Origin: Bog-793 sp963785415
Lineage (GTDB): Bacteria > Actinomycetota > Acidimicrobiia > Acidimicrobiales > Bog-793
Assembly: GCA_963785415.1 (NCBI GenBank)
Contig: CAWAVB010000001.1
Span: 620,001 to 684,000 of the forward strand
Direction: 5' to 3'
Length of the DNA: 64,000 nucleotides
Both the position numbers and the translations under genes were made by a program. The notes beneath the pieces were generated by a model. The model made no database searches and had not been told where the DNA came from. It saw nothing but the letters and a program-made list of their open reading frames with translations. Positions 1 through 9,304 of this stretch are shown here, one piece after another; the stretch's first letter is position 1, and the number at the start of each line of letters is the position of its first letter.

Positions 1-449
1 CCGCCGGCATGTGCCCGGTGCGGGGCCTGCTCGACGCCGGGGTTCCCGTCGGCTTAGGGGTCGACGGCCCCGCCTCGAACGAACTCGGCGTGCTGCTGCC
101 GGAGCTGCGCCAGGCCCTCTACACCGCCCGGCTGCGCGAGGGACACGCCGACGCGCTCTCCCCCACCGAGGCGCTGGCGCTCGCCACCTCCGGCGGGGCG
201 GGGTGTCTCGGGCGCGCCGATCTCGGGCGTTGCGAGGTGGGGGCGGCGGCAGACCTCGCCGTCTGGCCCGTCGACGACCTCGCCGACGTCCCCGACCCGA
301 TCGACGGCCTCGTGCTCGGCCCGGACCGTCGCGTGCGCCACCTCCTCGTCGGGGGCGAGAGCGTCGTCGCCGACGGCGCGCTCGTCGGCGTCGACCTCGG
401 GCGCGCCCACGCCGAACTGGCGCGCCGGGCCCGCGACCTGTGGTCATGA
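1..449 (+). CDS. 8-oxoguanine deaminase-like aminohydrolase, C-terminal part
   Basis: This is the last roughly 148 codons of an amidohydrolase whose beginning lies outside the window; the frame is open to the left edge. The stretch VGLGVDGPASNE followed by LLPELRQALYTARLR matches the metal-site Asp region and following helix of the 8-oxoguanine deaminase / hydroxyatrazine hydrolase group of the amidohydrolase superfamily. The closing beta-sandwich segment (GAAADLAVW, then HLLVGGESVVADG) is normal for the superfamily. Members remove an amino group from a purine or triazine ring in the cytoplasm. The exact substrate is inferred, helped by the dihydropyrimidinase and molybdenum hydroxylase genes that follow. 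Guanine deaminase is an alternative. Confidence 0.8.
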   Translation, partial: AGMCPVRGLLDAGVPVGLGVDGPASNELGVLLPELRQALYTARLREGHADALSPTEALALATSGGAGCLGRADLGRCEVGAAADLAVWPVDDLADVPDPIDGLVLGPDRRVRHLLVGGESVVADGALVGVDLGRAHAELARRARDLWS

Positions 450-537
450 CGGGACCCTCGCGGCCGCGCCCGTCGGGCGGTGCCGACGCGCCACACCGCG
501 ACGAGCCCGATGCCTTTCAAGAACTGGGGAAGACACG

Positions 538-1917
538 ATGTTGATCCGCGGCGGCACGGTGATCGACGAGGCGGGCGAGCGCCCCGCCGACGTGCGCGTC
601 GGCGATGACGGCCGGGTGGCCGAGGTGGCTGCGGGGCTGGCGCCCCGGGGGGCGGAGCCGGTACACGACGCGACCGGCAAGCTCGTCATCCCCGGTGGAG
701 TCGACCCGCACACCCACATGCAGCTGGCCGTCGGCGCGGTGCGCGTCTCGGACGACTTCGCCTCCGGGACGAAGGCCGCGGCACTGGGCGGCACGACGAC
801 GATCATCGATTACGTCACACCGAAGCGGGGCGAGGACCCCCTCGCCGCCGCCGAGAGGTGGAGGGCGCTCGCCGCGCCCTCGGCGATCGACTGGGGACTG
901 CACCTCTCGTTCACCGCCGCGGTGCCCGAGGCGATCGTCGCCGCGGCGGTCGAGGCCGGCATCACCTCGTTCAAGCTCTATCTCGCCTACCCCGACCGCC
1001 TCCAGGTCGACGACGGAGCCATCGTCGACCTGATGCGCTCGGCCCGGCGCCAGGGCGCGCTCGTCACCTTGCACTGCGAGAACGGGGCGGCGATCGAGGA
1101 GCTCCGACGCGAGGCGCTGGCGGCCGGCCGCACCGCCGTCATCGAGCACGCCCGCACGCGACCGCCGCTGCTCGAGGCCGAGGCGACGTCCCGCGCCTCG
1201 GTGCTCGCAGAACTGACCGGGGCCGCGATCTACGTCGTGCACGTCTCGAGCGCCGACGCCCTCGCGGCGATCCGGCTGGCCCGCGAGCGCGGGGTGGACG
1301 TGAAGGCCGAGACCTGCCCCCAGTACCTGTACCTCGACGAAACAAGGCTCGAGGGCGATGACGCCGCCGACTTCGTCTGCACGCCTCCGCTGCGCGAGTC
1401 CTGGCACGCCGAGCAGCTGTGGGAGGGGCTGGCGCAGGGCTGGATCCAGACGGTCGGGACCGACCACTGTCCGTTCTGGCGCGCCGACCGGCGCGCCGGG
1501 ACACTCGGGCACCCCGGCGGCGTGAGGGATTTCACGGAGATCCCTGGCGGCCTGCCGGGCGTCGAGACACGTCTCGCCCTCATGTGGGAGGCGGTGCGCG
1601 CCGGGAGGATCACCGCGACGGACTGGGTGCGGGTGTGCTCCGAGGCGCCGGCGCGCACCTTCGGGCTGTGGCCGGCGAAGGGGTCGCTCCACGTCGGCGC
1701 CGACGCCGACTTGGTCGTGTGGGATCCCGGCCGCCGCCAGTCGCTCGACGCCGGGGCGCTCGACATGGCCGTCGACCATTCCCCCTACGAAGGGATGATC
1801 GCGACGGGCTGGCCGGAGCTCGTCCTTAGCCGGGGTCGGGTGGTCGCGGCAGACGGGCACTTCCAAGGTGAGCCCGGTTGGGGCCGCTACCAGGCCCGTT
1901 CACCCCTACCCCAGTGA
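538..1917 (+). CDS. hydA: Dihydropyrimidinase / D-hydantoinase family protein
   Basis: A full-length 459-residue cyclic amidase that opens dihydropyrimidine or hydantoin rings. The two-metal site can be followed: GGVDPHTHMQ (first His pair), SFKLYLAY with the Lys that is carbamylated in this family, LHCENG, VVHVSSADA, and GTDHCPF with the last Asp. Length is usual for the family. The ATG at 538 lies 88 bases after the deaminase stop, with a GGGGAAG stretch just upstream. The next gene, the FAD subunit, follows after 65 bases, so these four genes probably form one operon for breakdown of oxidised purines or hydantoins. Whether the substrate is a pyrimidine, hydantoin or a purine ring-opening intermediate cannot be told from sequence. 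Confidence 0.9.
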   Translation: MLIRGGTVIDEAGERPADVRVGDDGRVAEVAAGLAPRGAEPVHDATGKLVIPGGVDPHTHMQLAVGAVRVSDDFASGTKAAALGGTTTIIDYVTPKRGEDPLAAAERWRALAAPSAIDWGLHLSFTAAVPEAIVAAAVEAGITSFKLYLAYPDRLQVDDGAIVDLMRSARRQGALVTLHCENGAAIEELRREALAAGRTAVIEHARTRPPLLEAEATSRASVLAELTGAAIYVVHVSSADALAAIRLARERGVDVKAETCPQYLYLDETRLEGDDAADFVCTPPLRESWHAEQLWEGLAQGWIQTVGTDHCPFWRADRRAGTLGHPGGVRDFTEIPGGLPGVETRLALMWEAVRAGRITATDWVRVCSEAPARTFGLWPAKGSLHVGADADLVVWDPGRRQSLDAGALDMAVDHSPYEGMIATGWPELVLSRGRVVAADGHFQGEPGWGRYQARSPLPQ

Positions 1918-1982
1918 CGGGAGCCCGTCGGAGGTGGGGCGTTAGGCTCGTTTCGACCCGTCCCGGGAGGCACCGGCTCGAC

Positions 1983-2750
1983 ATGGTGAGCACTGCACGG
2001 TACTGGCGCCCGCAGTCGATGGAGGAGGCGCTCTCTCTCGCGGAGCGCCCTGCGGCCGCGGTGATGGGCGGCGGGACGAGGCTCAACGCCCGCCCCCTCG
2101 CCGAGCGCGGCGAGGTCGTCGACCTGCAAGCCCTCGGCCTCGACGGCATCGCGCGCCGCGGTCGGGCGATGCTCGTCATCGGCGCAATGACGCGCCTCCA
2201 GGACCTCGCCGACCACGCCGAGGTCCCCCCGGTCGTCCGCGACACGGCCCGCCGGGAGGAACCGAGCACCCTGAGGACGCAGGCGACCCTCGGCGGGTGC
2301 ATCGCCACCGCCGAGTCCGACAGCGAACTGCTGGCGACGCTCCTCGCCTACGACGCGCAGGTACAGCTCACCGCGCGCTCCGGTGTCACCGAGGTCGCCC
2401 TGGAGACGCTCCTCGCCGGTCTGCCGCTGGACCCGGGCGTGATCATCACGGCCGTGTCGATCGACACACGCGGCCGCGCCGAGCTCGCCCGGACCGGTCG
2501 CACGACCGCCGACCGGGCGATCGTCGCGGCGGTCGCCCGCAAAAAGGACGGAGAGCGCCGGTTGGCGCTCGCCGGGGTCGCGGCGACGCCGGTCGTCGTC
2601 GCGCTCGGGGCGCGCGACCTCGACGGATCGGGCACACAAGACGTGGCGGCCGGTCTCGCGCCGCCCGGCGACTTCCGCGGGTCCACCGAGTACCGGGCGG
2701 CCCTCGCCCGCGTGCTTTCCGCCCGCGTCCTGGAGGCGGTCGAAGAATGA
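1983..2750 (+). CDS. FAD-binding subunit of a xanthine dehydrogenase-type hydroxylase (YgfM-like)
   Basis: A 255-residue protein of the CoxM/XdhB FAD-binding family. The flavin loop appears as AVMGGGTRLN near residue 23 and a second contact as TQATLGGCIAT. The phrases GGGTRLN, IGAMTRLQDL and LLATLLAYDAQ resemble E. coli YgfM more than ordinary XdhB, as I remember those sequences. The start is taken at ATG 1983 because an upstream in-frame extension to 1878 reads through low-complexity, non-family sequence. Its last codons overlap the start of the next gene by ATGA, which implies translational coupling to the molybdenum subunit. It would pass electrons from the molybdenum site to an acceptor through FAD. 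Confidence 0.85.
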   Translation: MVSTARYWRPQSMEEALSLAERPAAAVMGGGTRLNARPLAERGEVVDLQALGLDGIARRGRAMLVIGAMTRLQDLADHAEVPPVVRDTARREEPSTLRTQATLGGCIATAESDSELLATLLAYDAQVQLTARSGVTEVALETLLAGLPLDPGVIITAVSIDTRGRAELARTGRTTADRAIVAAVARKKDGERRLALAGVAATPVVVALGARDLDGSGTQDVAAGLAPPGDFRGSTEYRAALARVLSARVLEAVEE

Positions 2751-5700
2751 GCAAGGTCGAGACGCGCCACGCGTCAAGCGACGGCGGCGCGACGCCCCGC
2801 GGAGCAGCGATGGTCGAGATCACCCTCATGGTCAACGGCACGAGCCACACCGTCTCGTGCGCGCCACAGGCGACGTTGCTCTCGGTGCTGCGCGGGCTCG
2901 GGTTCTTCAGCGTCCGCTTCGGGTCGGCGACCGGTGAGACCGGTGCGGCCGCGGTCCTCGTCGACGGACGGCCCGTCTCTTGTGACGTCCTGCTCGCCGC
3001 GCAGGCGGTCGGCCACGAGGTGACGACGGTCGAGTCGCTCAACGTGGCCACCGGGGAGCTCCACCCGATCCAGGAGGCCTTCGTCGAAGCGGGGGCGATG
3101 CAGTCGGGGTACTCCACGGGCGCGATGGTGCTGGCGACGAAGGCCCTTTTGGAGGCGAACCCTGACCCGTCCGAGACCGAGATCCGCGACGCCCTCAGCG
3201 GGATCCTCGACCGCGAGACTGGATACGTGAAGGTCGTCGAGGCGGTCCAGCGCGCCGCGGCCGCGTTGCGCGGCGAGAAGTCCCGACCGATGGACCCGGT
3301 GGTCGTCCCGGCCCTCGCCGGCAAGCACGGGTCGAGGTCGCTCCGGGTCGCGGAGACAGACGGCGACGTCTCGATGGCGGTGCCGCGTCTCGTCGCCTCC
3401 CGCGACGTGCCGCAGACCGCGGTCGTCGGCAAGCCGGAGACGAAGGTGGACGCGCTGCGCCTCGTGAAGGGCAACCCCGCCTTCACCGACGACATCGAGC
3501 CGCGCGACATGCTCTACGCCAAGGTGCTGGGCAGCCCCCACGCCCACGCCCGCATCGTCGCGATCGACGACGCCGCGGCACGCGCCCTGCCGGGCGTGCA
3601 CGCCGTGCTGCACTACCAGAACACCCCGCGGGTGAAGTACGCCTCGGGCGGCCAGAGCTGGCCCAACCCGCAGCCGTGGGACCAGGTGAGCTTCGACGAC
3701 AAGGTGCGCCACGTCGGGGACCGGGTGGCCGCGGTCGCGGCGGAGTCCGTCGAGATCGCCGAGGAGGCCTGCCGGCTGATCAAGGTGACCTACGAGGTCC
3801 TCCCCGCCGTCTTCGACGAGGTCGAAGCCATCAAGCCCGGCGCGCCCGTCATCCACGACGAGCCGGACACGGAAGGGATCTTCGACGCCGCCCGCAACAT
3901 CAGCCACCACATCGAAGGACAGACCGTCAGCGACGCCGATCTCGAGGCGGCGTTCGCCGGCGCGGCACGGGTCTTCGAGGAGACCTTCCACGTCCAACAG
4001 GTCCAGCACACACCCATCGAGCCCCACATCACCATCGGGTGGTTCGACGAGGACGAACGGCTGGTGCTTCGTTCGTCCACTCAGGTTCCCTTCCACGTGC
4101 GCCGGATGGTGGCGCCGCTCCTCGGCCTGCCCGTCAAGCGCATCAGGGTCGTGAAGCCCCGCCTCGGCGGCGGTTTCGGGGCGAAACAGGAGATGGTCAT
4201 CGAGGACATCGTCGGCCACCTCGTTCTCGCCACGCGCCGCCCGGTCCGCTTGGAGCTCACCCGCGCCGAGGAGTTCGCCGCCTCCCGTGTCCGCCACGCC
4301 ATGACCATCCGGTTCCGATCGGGCGTCGACGCCAACGGTCGGCTCGTCGCGCAGGACATGGACGTGGTTTCCAACACCGGTCCCTACGGCACGCACGGCT
4401 TCACGGTGAACTCGGTCTGCGGCCAGCACGGCCTGTCGCTCTACAACTGCCCGGCGAAGCGCTTCCGCTGCGACGTCGCCTACACGAACCGCCCCGTCGC
4501 CGGCGCCTTCCGCGGTTACGGCGCGCCCCAGGCCTTCTTCGCCCTCGAGTCCCACATGGACGACATCGCCCGGGCGCTCGAGATGGACCCCGCGGAGATC
4601 CGGCGGCGCAACTGGGTCACGATCGGGGACCCGCTCGACATCGTGCTGCGCCTCGGCGAGCGGGGCGGCGTCGAGGACATCGCCCCCGAGGACATGCCGA
4701 TCGTCACGAGCTGCGGCCTCGAGGAGTGCGCGGCCCAGGGGATGCGCGCCATCGGCTGGGACCACAGACGAGACCCGGCGTGGCACCAGCCTCCCGACCG
4801 GCCGAACATCCGCCGCGGCCTCGGCATGGCGCTCGCCATCCAGGGCTCGGGGATCCCGCTCGTCGACATGGCGGCCTGCTCGATCAAGATCAACGACGAC
4901 GGGTCCTTCAACGTGCTGTTCGGGGCGACGGACCTCGGCACCGGGTCGGACACTGTCCTCGCCCAGATCGCCGCCGAGGTGCTCGGCGTGCCGGTCGAGG
5001 ACATCCTCGTGTACTCCTCCGACACCGACTTCACGCCCTTCGACGTCGGCGCCTACGCCTCGAGCACGACCTACGTCTCGGGCATGGCCGTGAAGAAGGC
5101 GGCCGAGGCCGCCCGCGAGCGGATCGTCGCCCGGGCGGCGCGGCTGCTCGGCGGCGAGGACCCGGCGACGATCGAGCTCCACGACCGCCGGGCCTGGGCG
5201 GCCGACGGGCGCTCGGTGTCGTTGGGGGACATCGCGCTGAACGCGCTGCACACCGAGGATCAGGAGCAGATCATGGGGACGGCCTCCCACGTGTCGCCCG
5301 AGTCGCCTCCCCCGTTCTCGGCCCAGCTCGCCGAGGTGGAGGTCGATGTCGACACCGGCCAGGTGACGGTCACGAAGCTCGTCACCGCGGTCGACTGCGG
5401 CGTGCCGATCAACCCGGTCACGGCGAGCGGCCAGGTCGAAGGGGCGATGCTCCAGGCCCTCGGCTACGCGCTCTGCGAGGAGGTCGTGCTCGATCCCGCC
5501 GGGCGGATGGTGAACGACCGCTTCGGCCCCTACTGGATCTTCCGGTCCGACGACACGCCCCCGACCGAGGTCTACTTCGTCCAGACGATGGAGCCCTCCG
5601 GTCCCTACGGGGCCAAGGCCGTGGCCGAGATCCCGATCGACGACGTCGCGCCGGCGGTGCGCAACGCGATCCTCGACGCGACCGGCGTCGCCATCAACTC

Positions 5701-5764
5701 GATCCCGTTCACCCCCGAGCGCGTCTGGCGCGCCCTGCAGGCGGCCGAGAAAGTGCACACGTAA
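2747..5764 (+). CDS. XdhD-like molybdenum hydroxylase with cysteine-free N-terminal [2Fe-2S]-like domain
   Basis: This 1005-residue protein joins a ferredoxin-like plus helical iron-sulfur region (about residues 22-180) to the molybdopterin-binding large subunit (about 215-1000). The molybdenum part is typical: PRLGGGFGAKQE, AFRGYGAPQAF, and GPYGAKAVAEI carrying the catalytic Glu. The N-terminal part keeps the fold sequence but lacks the ligands: GSATGETGAA stands where C-x4-C-x2-C belongs (about 60-68), QSGYST replaces QCGxCT (119-124), and LDRETG replaces LCRCTG (154-159). E. coli XdhD, beside YgfM, shows the same loss as I recall it. ATG 2747 overlaps the upstream stop and has GGAGG 10 bases before it; ATG 2810 is an alternative. 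It probably hydroxylates a purine or related heterocycle; the electron path is unclear. Confidence 0.88.
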   Translation: MSKVETRHASSDGGATPRGAAMVEITLMVNGTSHTVSCAPQATLLSVLRGLGFFSVRFGSATGETGAAAVLVDGRPVSCDVLLAAQAVGHEVTTVESLNVATGELHPIQEAFVEAGAMQSGYSTGAMVLATKALLEANPDPSETEIRDALSGILDRETGYVKVVEAVQRAAAALRGEKSRPMDPVVVPALAGKHGSRSLRVAETDGDVSMAVPRLVASRDVPQTAVVGKPETKVDALRLVKGNPAFTDDIEPRDMLYAKVLGSPHAHARIVAIDDAAARALPGVHAVLHYQNTPRVKYASGGQSWPNPQPWDQVSFDDKVRHVGDRVAAVAAESVEIAEEACRLIKVTYEVLPAVFDEVEAIKPGAPVIHDEPDTEGIFDAARNISHHIEGQTVSDADLEAAFAGAARVFEETFHVQQVQHTPIEPHITIGWFDEDERLVLRSSTQVPFHVRRMVAPLLGLPVKRIRVVKPRLGGGFGAKQEMVIEDIVGHLVLATRRPVRLELTRAEEFAASRVRHAMTIRFRSGVDANGRLVAQDMDVVSNTGPYGTHGFTVNSVCGQHGLSLYNCPAKRFRCDVAYTNRPVAGAFRGYGAPQAFFALESHMDDIARALEMDPAEIRRRNWVTIGDPLDIVLRLGERGGVEDIAPEDMPIVTSCGLEECAAQGMRAIGWDHRRDPAWHQPPDRPNIRRGLGMALAIQGSGIPLVDMAACSIKINDDGSFNVLFGATDLGTGSDTVLAQIAAEVLGVPVEDILVYSSDTDFTPFDVGAYASSTTYVSGMAVKKAAEAARERIVARAARLLGGEDPATIELHDRRAWAADGRSVSLGDIALNALHTEDQEQIMGTASHVSPESPPPFSAQLAEVEVDVDTGQVTVTKLVTAVDCGVPINPVTASGQVEGAMLQALGYALCEEVVLDPAGRMVNDRFGPYWIFRSDDTPPTEVYFVQTMEPSGPYGAKAVAEIPIDDVAPAVRNAILDATGVAINSIPFTPERVWRALQAAEKVHT

Positions 5765-5770
5765 AGCGGG

Positions 5771-5790
5771 AATCGGCCCGCGGCCCGATT
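5771..5790 (+). terminator. Possible hairpin after the hydroxylase operon
   Basis: AATCGG (5771-5776) pairs with CCGATT (5785-5790) just after the stop at 5764. The loop is GC-rich and no T-run follows, so this is at best a weak terminator candidate. Confidence 0.25.
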
Positions 5791-5974
5791 GAGAAGCAGG
5801 GCCGCAGACGATGATGGGGCCATGACGGTGCACGCGCGAACCTCATCGATTGCGCTGTGTGGTCGAGCGCGTGCAGTTTGCGGGTCCTGTGTTGCGGGGC
5901 ACGCACCCGCCACTTCGCGAGTGCCTTGATCGCACCGGATCCCAGTCGCGAGCTGAACGAATCGCAACGAACGA

Positions 5975-6355
5975 CTATCTCGCGCTCTTCTCCGCTCGGC
6001 TCTTGAACTCTCGTGCAACCTCAAGAGTGACCGGCGTGTTCAAGAACGGCGACGCGATTTCGAAAATCAACTGGCGGAGTTCTTCTCCGCCGACTACCGC
6101 GTAGCCCACGTCCTCACGACAATCGATTGCTTCAGCCCAATCGCTCAGTTCCTCGCCGCTGATCGACCCAACCAGGTAGCGATTAATCGCGTTGACGATG
6201 GCGTCGACCGTCACGATTACCAGTGGAGGCTCAGCCCAGTCCCACGGCAACGACCTGACCGCTTCGATGAGGGAATCGATTCGACCATCGCAGGCAATCA
6301 GATTCTGCAGGATGGTGACACGGTTGTCGGTTCGATGTCGACGGTCAGAGTCCAC
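5975..6355 (-). CDS. Small conserved hypothetical protein
   Basis: A 126-residue acidic protein with even, coding-like composition. It resembles a widespread family of unnamed small proteins with the pattern of an N-terminal helix (VTILQNLIACDGRIDSLIEA), a WDW-x3-PLV segment, a RYL-x-G-x(2-4)-EEL-x2-WAEAI helix, and a C-terminal NTPVTLEVA stretch. I know no reaction for this family; some members sit near immunity or toxin loci, but nothing here shows that. It lies alone between the purine operon and adenine deaminase, on the opposite strand to the former. It has no signal peptide or membrane segment. Confidence 0.65.
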   Translation of the reverse strand: MDSDRRHRTDNRVTILQNLIACDGRIDSLIEAVRSLPWDWAEPPLVIVTVDAIVNAINRYLVGSISGEELSDWAEAIDCREDVGYAVVGGEELRQLIFEIASPFLNTPVTLEVAREFKSRAEKSAR

Positions 6356-6794
6356 TGCGGAAAGTGTCCCAGAACATTCACCCCGGCGGGCACGGTGGTT
6401 GCCCCCCTCGCCGGTTAGGTCTCAGCCCACGGCTCAAGCCGCCGGTCGGAGATCGTGGACATCGATTCTCCGACGCGAACGCCCATGCCCAGGTAATGGT
6501 GACATGAAGAACTTGTCGCTGAGCTCTTGTACCCCGTGGTGGAACGCCACCTGCCAGGACGAGGCGGCCGACTCCAGCCCGCTTGCGACCCACGTCATCC
6601 ACACGGTCTGGCTCTGGGCGTGCATCCTTCCTGAGACGCGCTCGTCGCCGGGCGGGAAACGATCCTCAACCGCGAGAGAGTAAGGACGAGCCGACGTCGG
6701 GCGGGCCGGAGCGGTGGAAGCGAACCCCATGGCGCCGCGAACGCGCGACGCGCACCTCACCGATCACGTCACGAAGCAACCGGCGGTCGACGGC
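6356..6794. other. Intergenic stretch without a convincing gene
   Basis: About 440 bases lie between the small hypothetical gene and adenine deaminase. A minus-strand reading at 6434-6760 has some protein-like stretches (for example SQTVWMTWVASGLESAASSW) but no family I recognise and a poor N-terminus. It may be an eroded gene end. I see no RNA gene or strong terminator. Confidence 0.3.
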
Positions 6795-8519
6795 TCAGAC
6801 GTCCGCGACGTCGATGAGCGAGAAGGCGTTGACGTCGAACAAGCCCCGATCGGTCATCCGCAGATCCGGGATCACCGTGAGGCCGAGGAAGCTCAGCTGC
6901 ATGAACGGCTCGTCGATCGTCAGCCCGAGCCGGTCCGAGACGATCCCGGCGAGCTGCTTCACCGCACCGGCGACCTCGACGGCGTCCTTGTCGCTCATCA
7001 GCCCGCCGATCGGCAGCCGCACCTCGCCGATCACCCGTCCGCCCAAGACGGCGACCTGCCCGCCGCCGATCTCGGCGAGCCGGGCAACCGCGGCGGCCAT
7101 CTCGGTCGGGCCGGAGGCGTCACGCGCCCCCACGACCATGCAGTTGTGGGCGTCGTGGGCGACGGTCGAGGCGATGGCTCCCCGCACCAGTCCGAAGCCG
7201 GCGACATAGCCGAGACCGATCCGGCCGGTGTGACGGTGACGCTCGACGACGCCGATCCGGGCGACGACCTGGGTCGGGTCGGCGAGGTCGACGACGAGAT
7301 CCTTCGTCGAGAGCGAACGCGACTCCACGCCGATCACCCGCGCCTTACGACCGGCCGGTTCGGCGAGGTCGAACGCCTTCGGGCCCGGTGGGTTCTCCAG
7401 GTGCACGGAATGGAACATCCAGTCGGGTGCCGTCGCTGACGGCACGACCCCGGGGACGATCCGGCCGTCCATCGCGACGAGCCTGCCCGCCTGCCAGACG
7501 CGCGCCGGCTCGAAGCTGGCTAGGTCGTCGAAGCACAGCACATCGGCCTGGTAGCCGGGGGCGAGCCACCCGAGATGGTCGAAACGGTGGTAGTCGGCGG
7601 GATTGGCCGTCGCCATGACGAGCGCGTCCTCGACCGGCACGCCGGCCGCGACCGCCAACCGCACGCAGTCGTTGATGTGGCCCTCGTGCAGGAGCGTGTC
7701 CGGCTCACGGTCGTCGGTGCACAGGGCCACGCGGTCGGTGCCGTGGGAAAGGACCGTCGGCACGAGATCCGCGAGATTGCGCGAGGCGGAGCCTTCGCGG
7801 ATGAAGATCCACATCCCCTTGCGGCGCTTCTCGTCGGTCTCGTCGACTGTGGTGCACTCGTGGTCCGACTCGACGCCCGCGGCGATGTAGGCGTCGAGCT
7901 GGCGGCCCCGGATCCCCGGAGCGTGCCCGTCGACGCGCCGGTTGCCCGCGGCGGCGATCTTGGCGAGCACCTCGGGATCACCCCGGATGACTCCCGGGAA
8001 GTCCATCACCTCGGCGATGCCGATGGCACCGTGCTCGTCGAGGAGCTCGACGAGCTTCGAGTGGTCGAGCACCGCGGCCGGGCTCTCGAACGGAGAGGCG
8101 GGCACACAGCTCGAGGCGCAGATCCCGAACGTGAACGGCAGGTCGCGCGCCGCCTCCGCCAGGGCGACGACCCCGCGGACCCCGAAGACGTTGGCGATCT
8201 CGTGCGGGTCGGCGGCGACCGCGGTCGTCCCGTGCGGCATCACGGTGCGCACGAACTCGTCGACCCACAGCTTCGTCGATTCGAGGTGCATGTGCGGGTC
8301 GATGAAACCCGCGGTGAGCGAGGCTCCGTCGACGGCGACGACCTCGGCGGCGTCGCGCACCCCCCAGCCGGCGATCACCCCGTTGGCGATCGCGAGATCC
8401 GTCGCGACCCACTCCCGGGTGCCCGGGACGAAGACCCTGCCGCCCGTGATCAGCAGGTCGGCGGGTTCGTCTCCGCGGGCAACGGCCAGGGTTCTCGGTG
8501 TACCGCGCCGCGCCATCAT
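6795..8519 (-). CDS. ade: Adenine deaminase
   Basis: A roughly 575-residue amidohydrolase converting adenine to hypoxanthine and ammonia, a purine salvage and degradation step. The family signature is clear: GFIDPHMHLESTKL near the N-terminus, PHGTTAVAADPHEIANV, VDGHAPGI, ESDHECTTVDE, LCTDDREPDTL, and near the C-terminus VAHDAHNCMVVG and GGLMSDKDAVEVA. Two adjacent ATG codons (8519 and 8516) begin the conserved part; an in-frame extension to 8684 is Arg/Pro-rich and covers the upstream region of the divergent gene, so it was not used. Together with the hydroxylase and the aminohydrolases upstream it indicates purines used as carbon, nitrogen or energy source. Confidence 0.95.
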   Translation of the reverse strand: MMARRGTPRTLAVARGDEPADLLITGGRVFVPGTREWVATDLAIANGVIAGWGVRDAAEVVAVDGASLTAGFIDPHMHLESTKLWVDEFVRTVMPHGTTAVAADPHEIANVFGVRGVVALAEAARDLPFTFGICASSCVPASPFESPAAVLDHSKLVELLDEHGAIGIAEVMDFPGVIRGDPEVLAKIAAAGNRRVDGHAPGIRGRQLDAYIAAGVESDHECTTVDETDEKRRKGMWIFIREGSASRNLADLVPTVLSHGTDRVALCTDDREPDTLLHEGHINDCVRLAVAAGVPVEDALVMATANPADYHRFDHLGWLAPGYQADVLCFDDLASFEPARVWQAGRLVAMDGRIVPGVVPSATAPDWMFHSVHLENPPGPKAFDLAEPAGRKARVIGVESRSLSTKDLVVDLADPTQVVARIGVVERHRHTGRIGLGYVAGFGLVRGAIASTVAHDAHNCMVVGARDASGPTEMAAAVARLAEIGGGQVAVLGGRVIGEVRLPIGGLMSDKDAVEVAGAVKQLAGIVSDRLGLTIDEPFMQLSFLGLTVIPDLRMTDRGLFDVNAFSLIDVADV

Positions 8520-8664
8520 GGAAACGACTCTAGGCCGCCCGATTCCCCGAATCGGTCGGAGACGGCCCCTGCCGCGGCGACACGGCCGGGGTCCCGCGCC
8601 CGCCCCGGCACCGGGCCGGATCGGTACTCTCCTCGGGGTGGTTCGACACAGAGGAAGGCGCGGC

Positions 8665-9294
8665 GTGGACGTGGGCAGCTCCAAGACTCCGCCGCGCGCC
8701 GGCGTCGCCGGGATCGTGCTCGCCGCGGGCGAGGGGCGGGGCTTCGGCGGGCCGAAGGCTCTCGTGCGATTCGGCGGTCAAACCCTTGTCGAACGGGCCG
8801 TCCAGACCCTTTTGGCGGGCGGGTGCCGGCCGGTGTGCGTCGTGCTCGGCGCCGCCGCCGACGAGGTGCGCCATACCTGCGTCCTCGACAACGCGGTCGT
8901 CGTCGAAAACAAGCAGTGGACCGACGGCATGGGCGGCTCGCTGCGCGTCGGCCTCGACGCCGCGCGCCGCGAGCGGGCGGGCGCCGCCCTCGTCCTGCTC
9001 GCCGACCAGCCGCTCGTCACCCCCGCCCTCGTCGAGCGCCTGATCGGTGCCTGGCGGGCCGGCGCGCGCGCCGCCGTCGCGGCCTTCGGTGGCGAGGGTC
9101 TCACCCCGGTCGTTCTCGACCGGACGCTCTGGCGGCGGGTCTCGCGGACCGCCGTCGGCGATGTCGGCGCCCGGGCGCTTTTGCGCGCCCAGCCCGAACT
9201 CGTCACGCTCGTCGACTGCGACGACATCGGCTCGCCCGACGACATCGACACCCCCGAGGACCTCGACCGGCTCGAGCGCGGCACGTCGCGTTAG
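8665..9294 (+). CDS. mocA: MocA-like molybdenum cofactor nucleotidyltransferase
   Basis: A 209-residue MobA-like NTP transferase. It starts with the nucleotide loop IVLAAGEGRGFGGPKAL and has LVLLADQPLV with the metal-binding Asp. Such enzymes attach CMP (MocA) or GMP (MobA) to molybdopterin; hydroxylases of the xanthine dehydrogenase family often use the cytosine form. In E. coli a mocA gene lies close to the ygfM-xdhD cluster, which favours MocA. The start is GTG 8665, preceded by GAGGAAGG with six bases between; GTG 8671 is an alternative. It diverges from adenine deaminase and converges with moaC, 10 bases apart. CofC-like or CTP:phosphocholine-type enzymes are less likely. Confidence 0.85.
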   Translation: MDVGSSKTPPRAGVAGIVLAAGEGRGFGGPKALVRFGGQTLVERAVQTLLAGGCRPVCVVLGAAADEVRHTCVLDNAVVVENKQWTDGMGGSLRVGLDAARRERAGAALVLLADQPLVTPALVERLIGAWRAGARAAVAAFGGEGLTPVVLDRTLWRRVSRTAVGDVGARALLRAQPELVTLVDCDDIGSPDDIDTPEDLDRLERGTSR

Positions 9295-9304
9295 GTGTCG
9301 CCGC

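Noticed and set aside
517..1866. Long minus-strand frame opposite dihydropyrimidinase
   Set aside because: It is rich in Arg, His, Asp and Val typical of GC-rich shadows, with no family match.
2297..2746. N-terminal extension of the molybdenum hydroxylase frame
   Set aside because: It is Arg/Gly-rich shadow of the FAD-subunit gene; the ATGA overlap at 2747 gives a proper start.
2774..5833. Very long minus-strand frame opposite the hydroxylase
   Set aside because: Codon-mirrored shadow; composition and lack of motifs rule it out.
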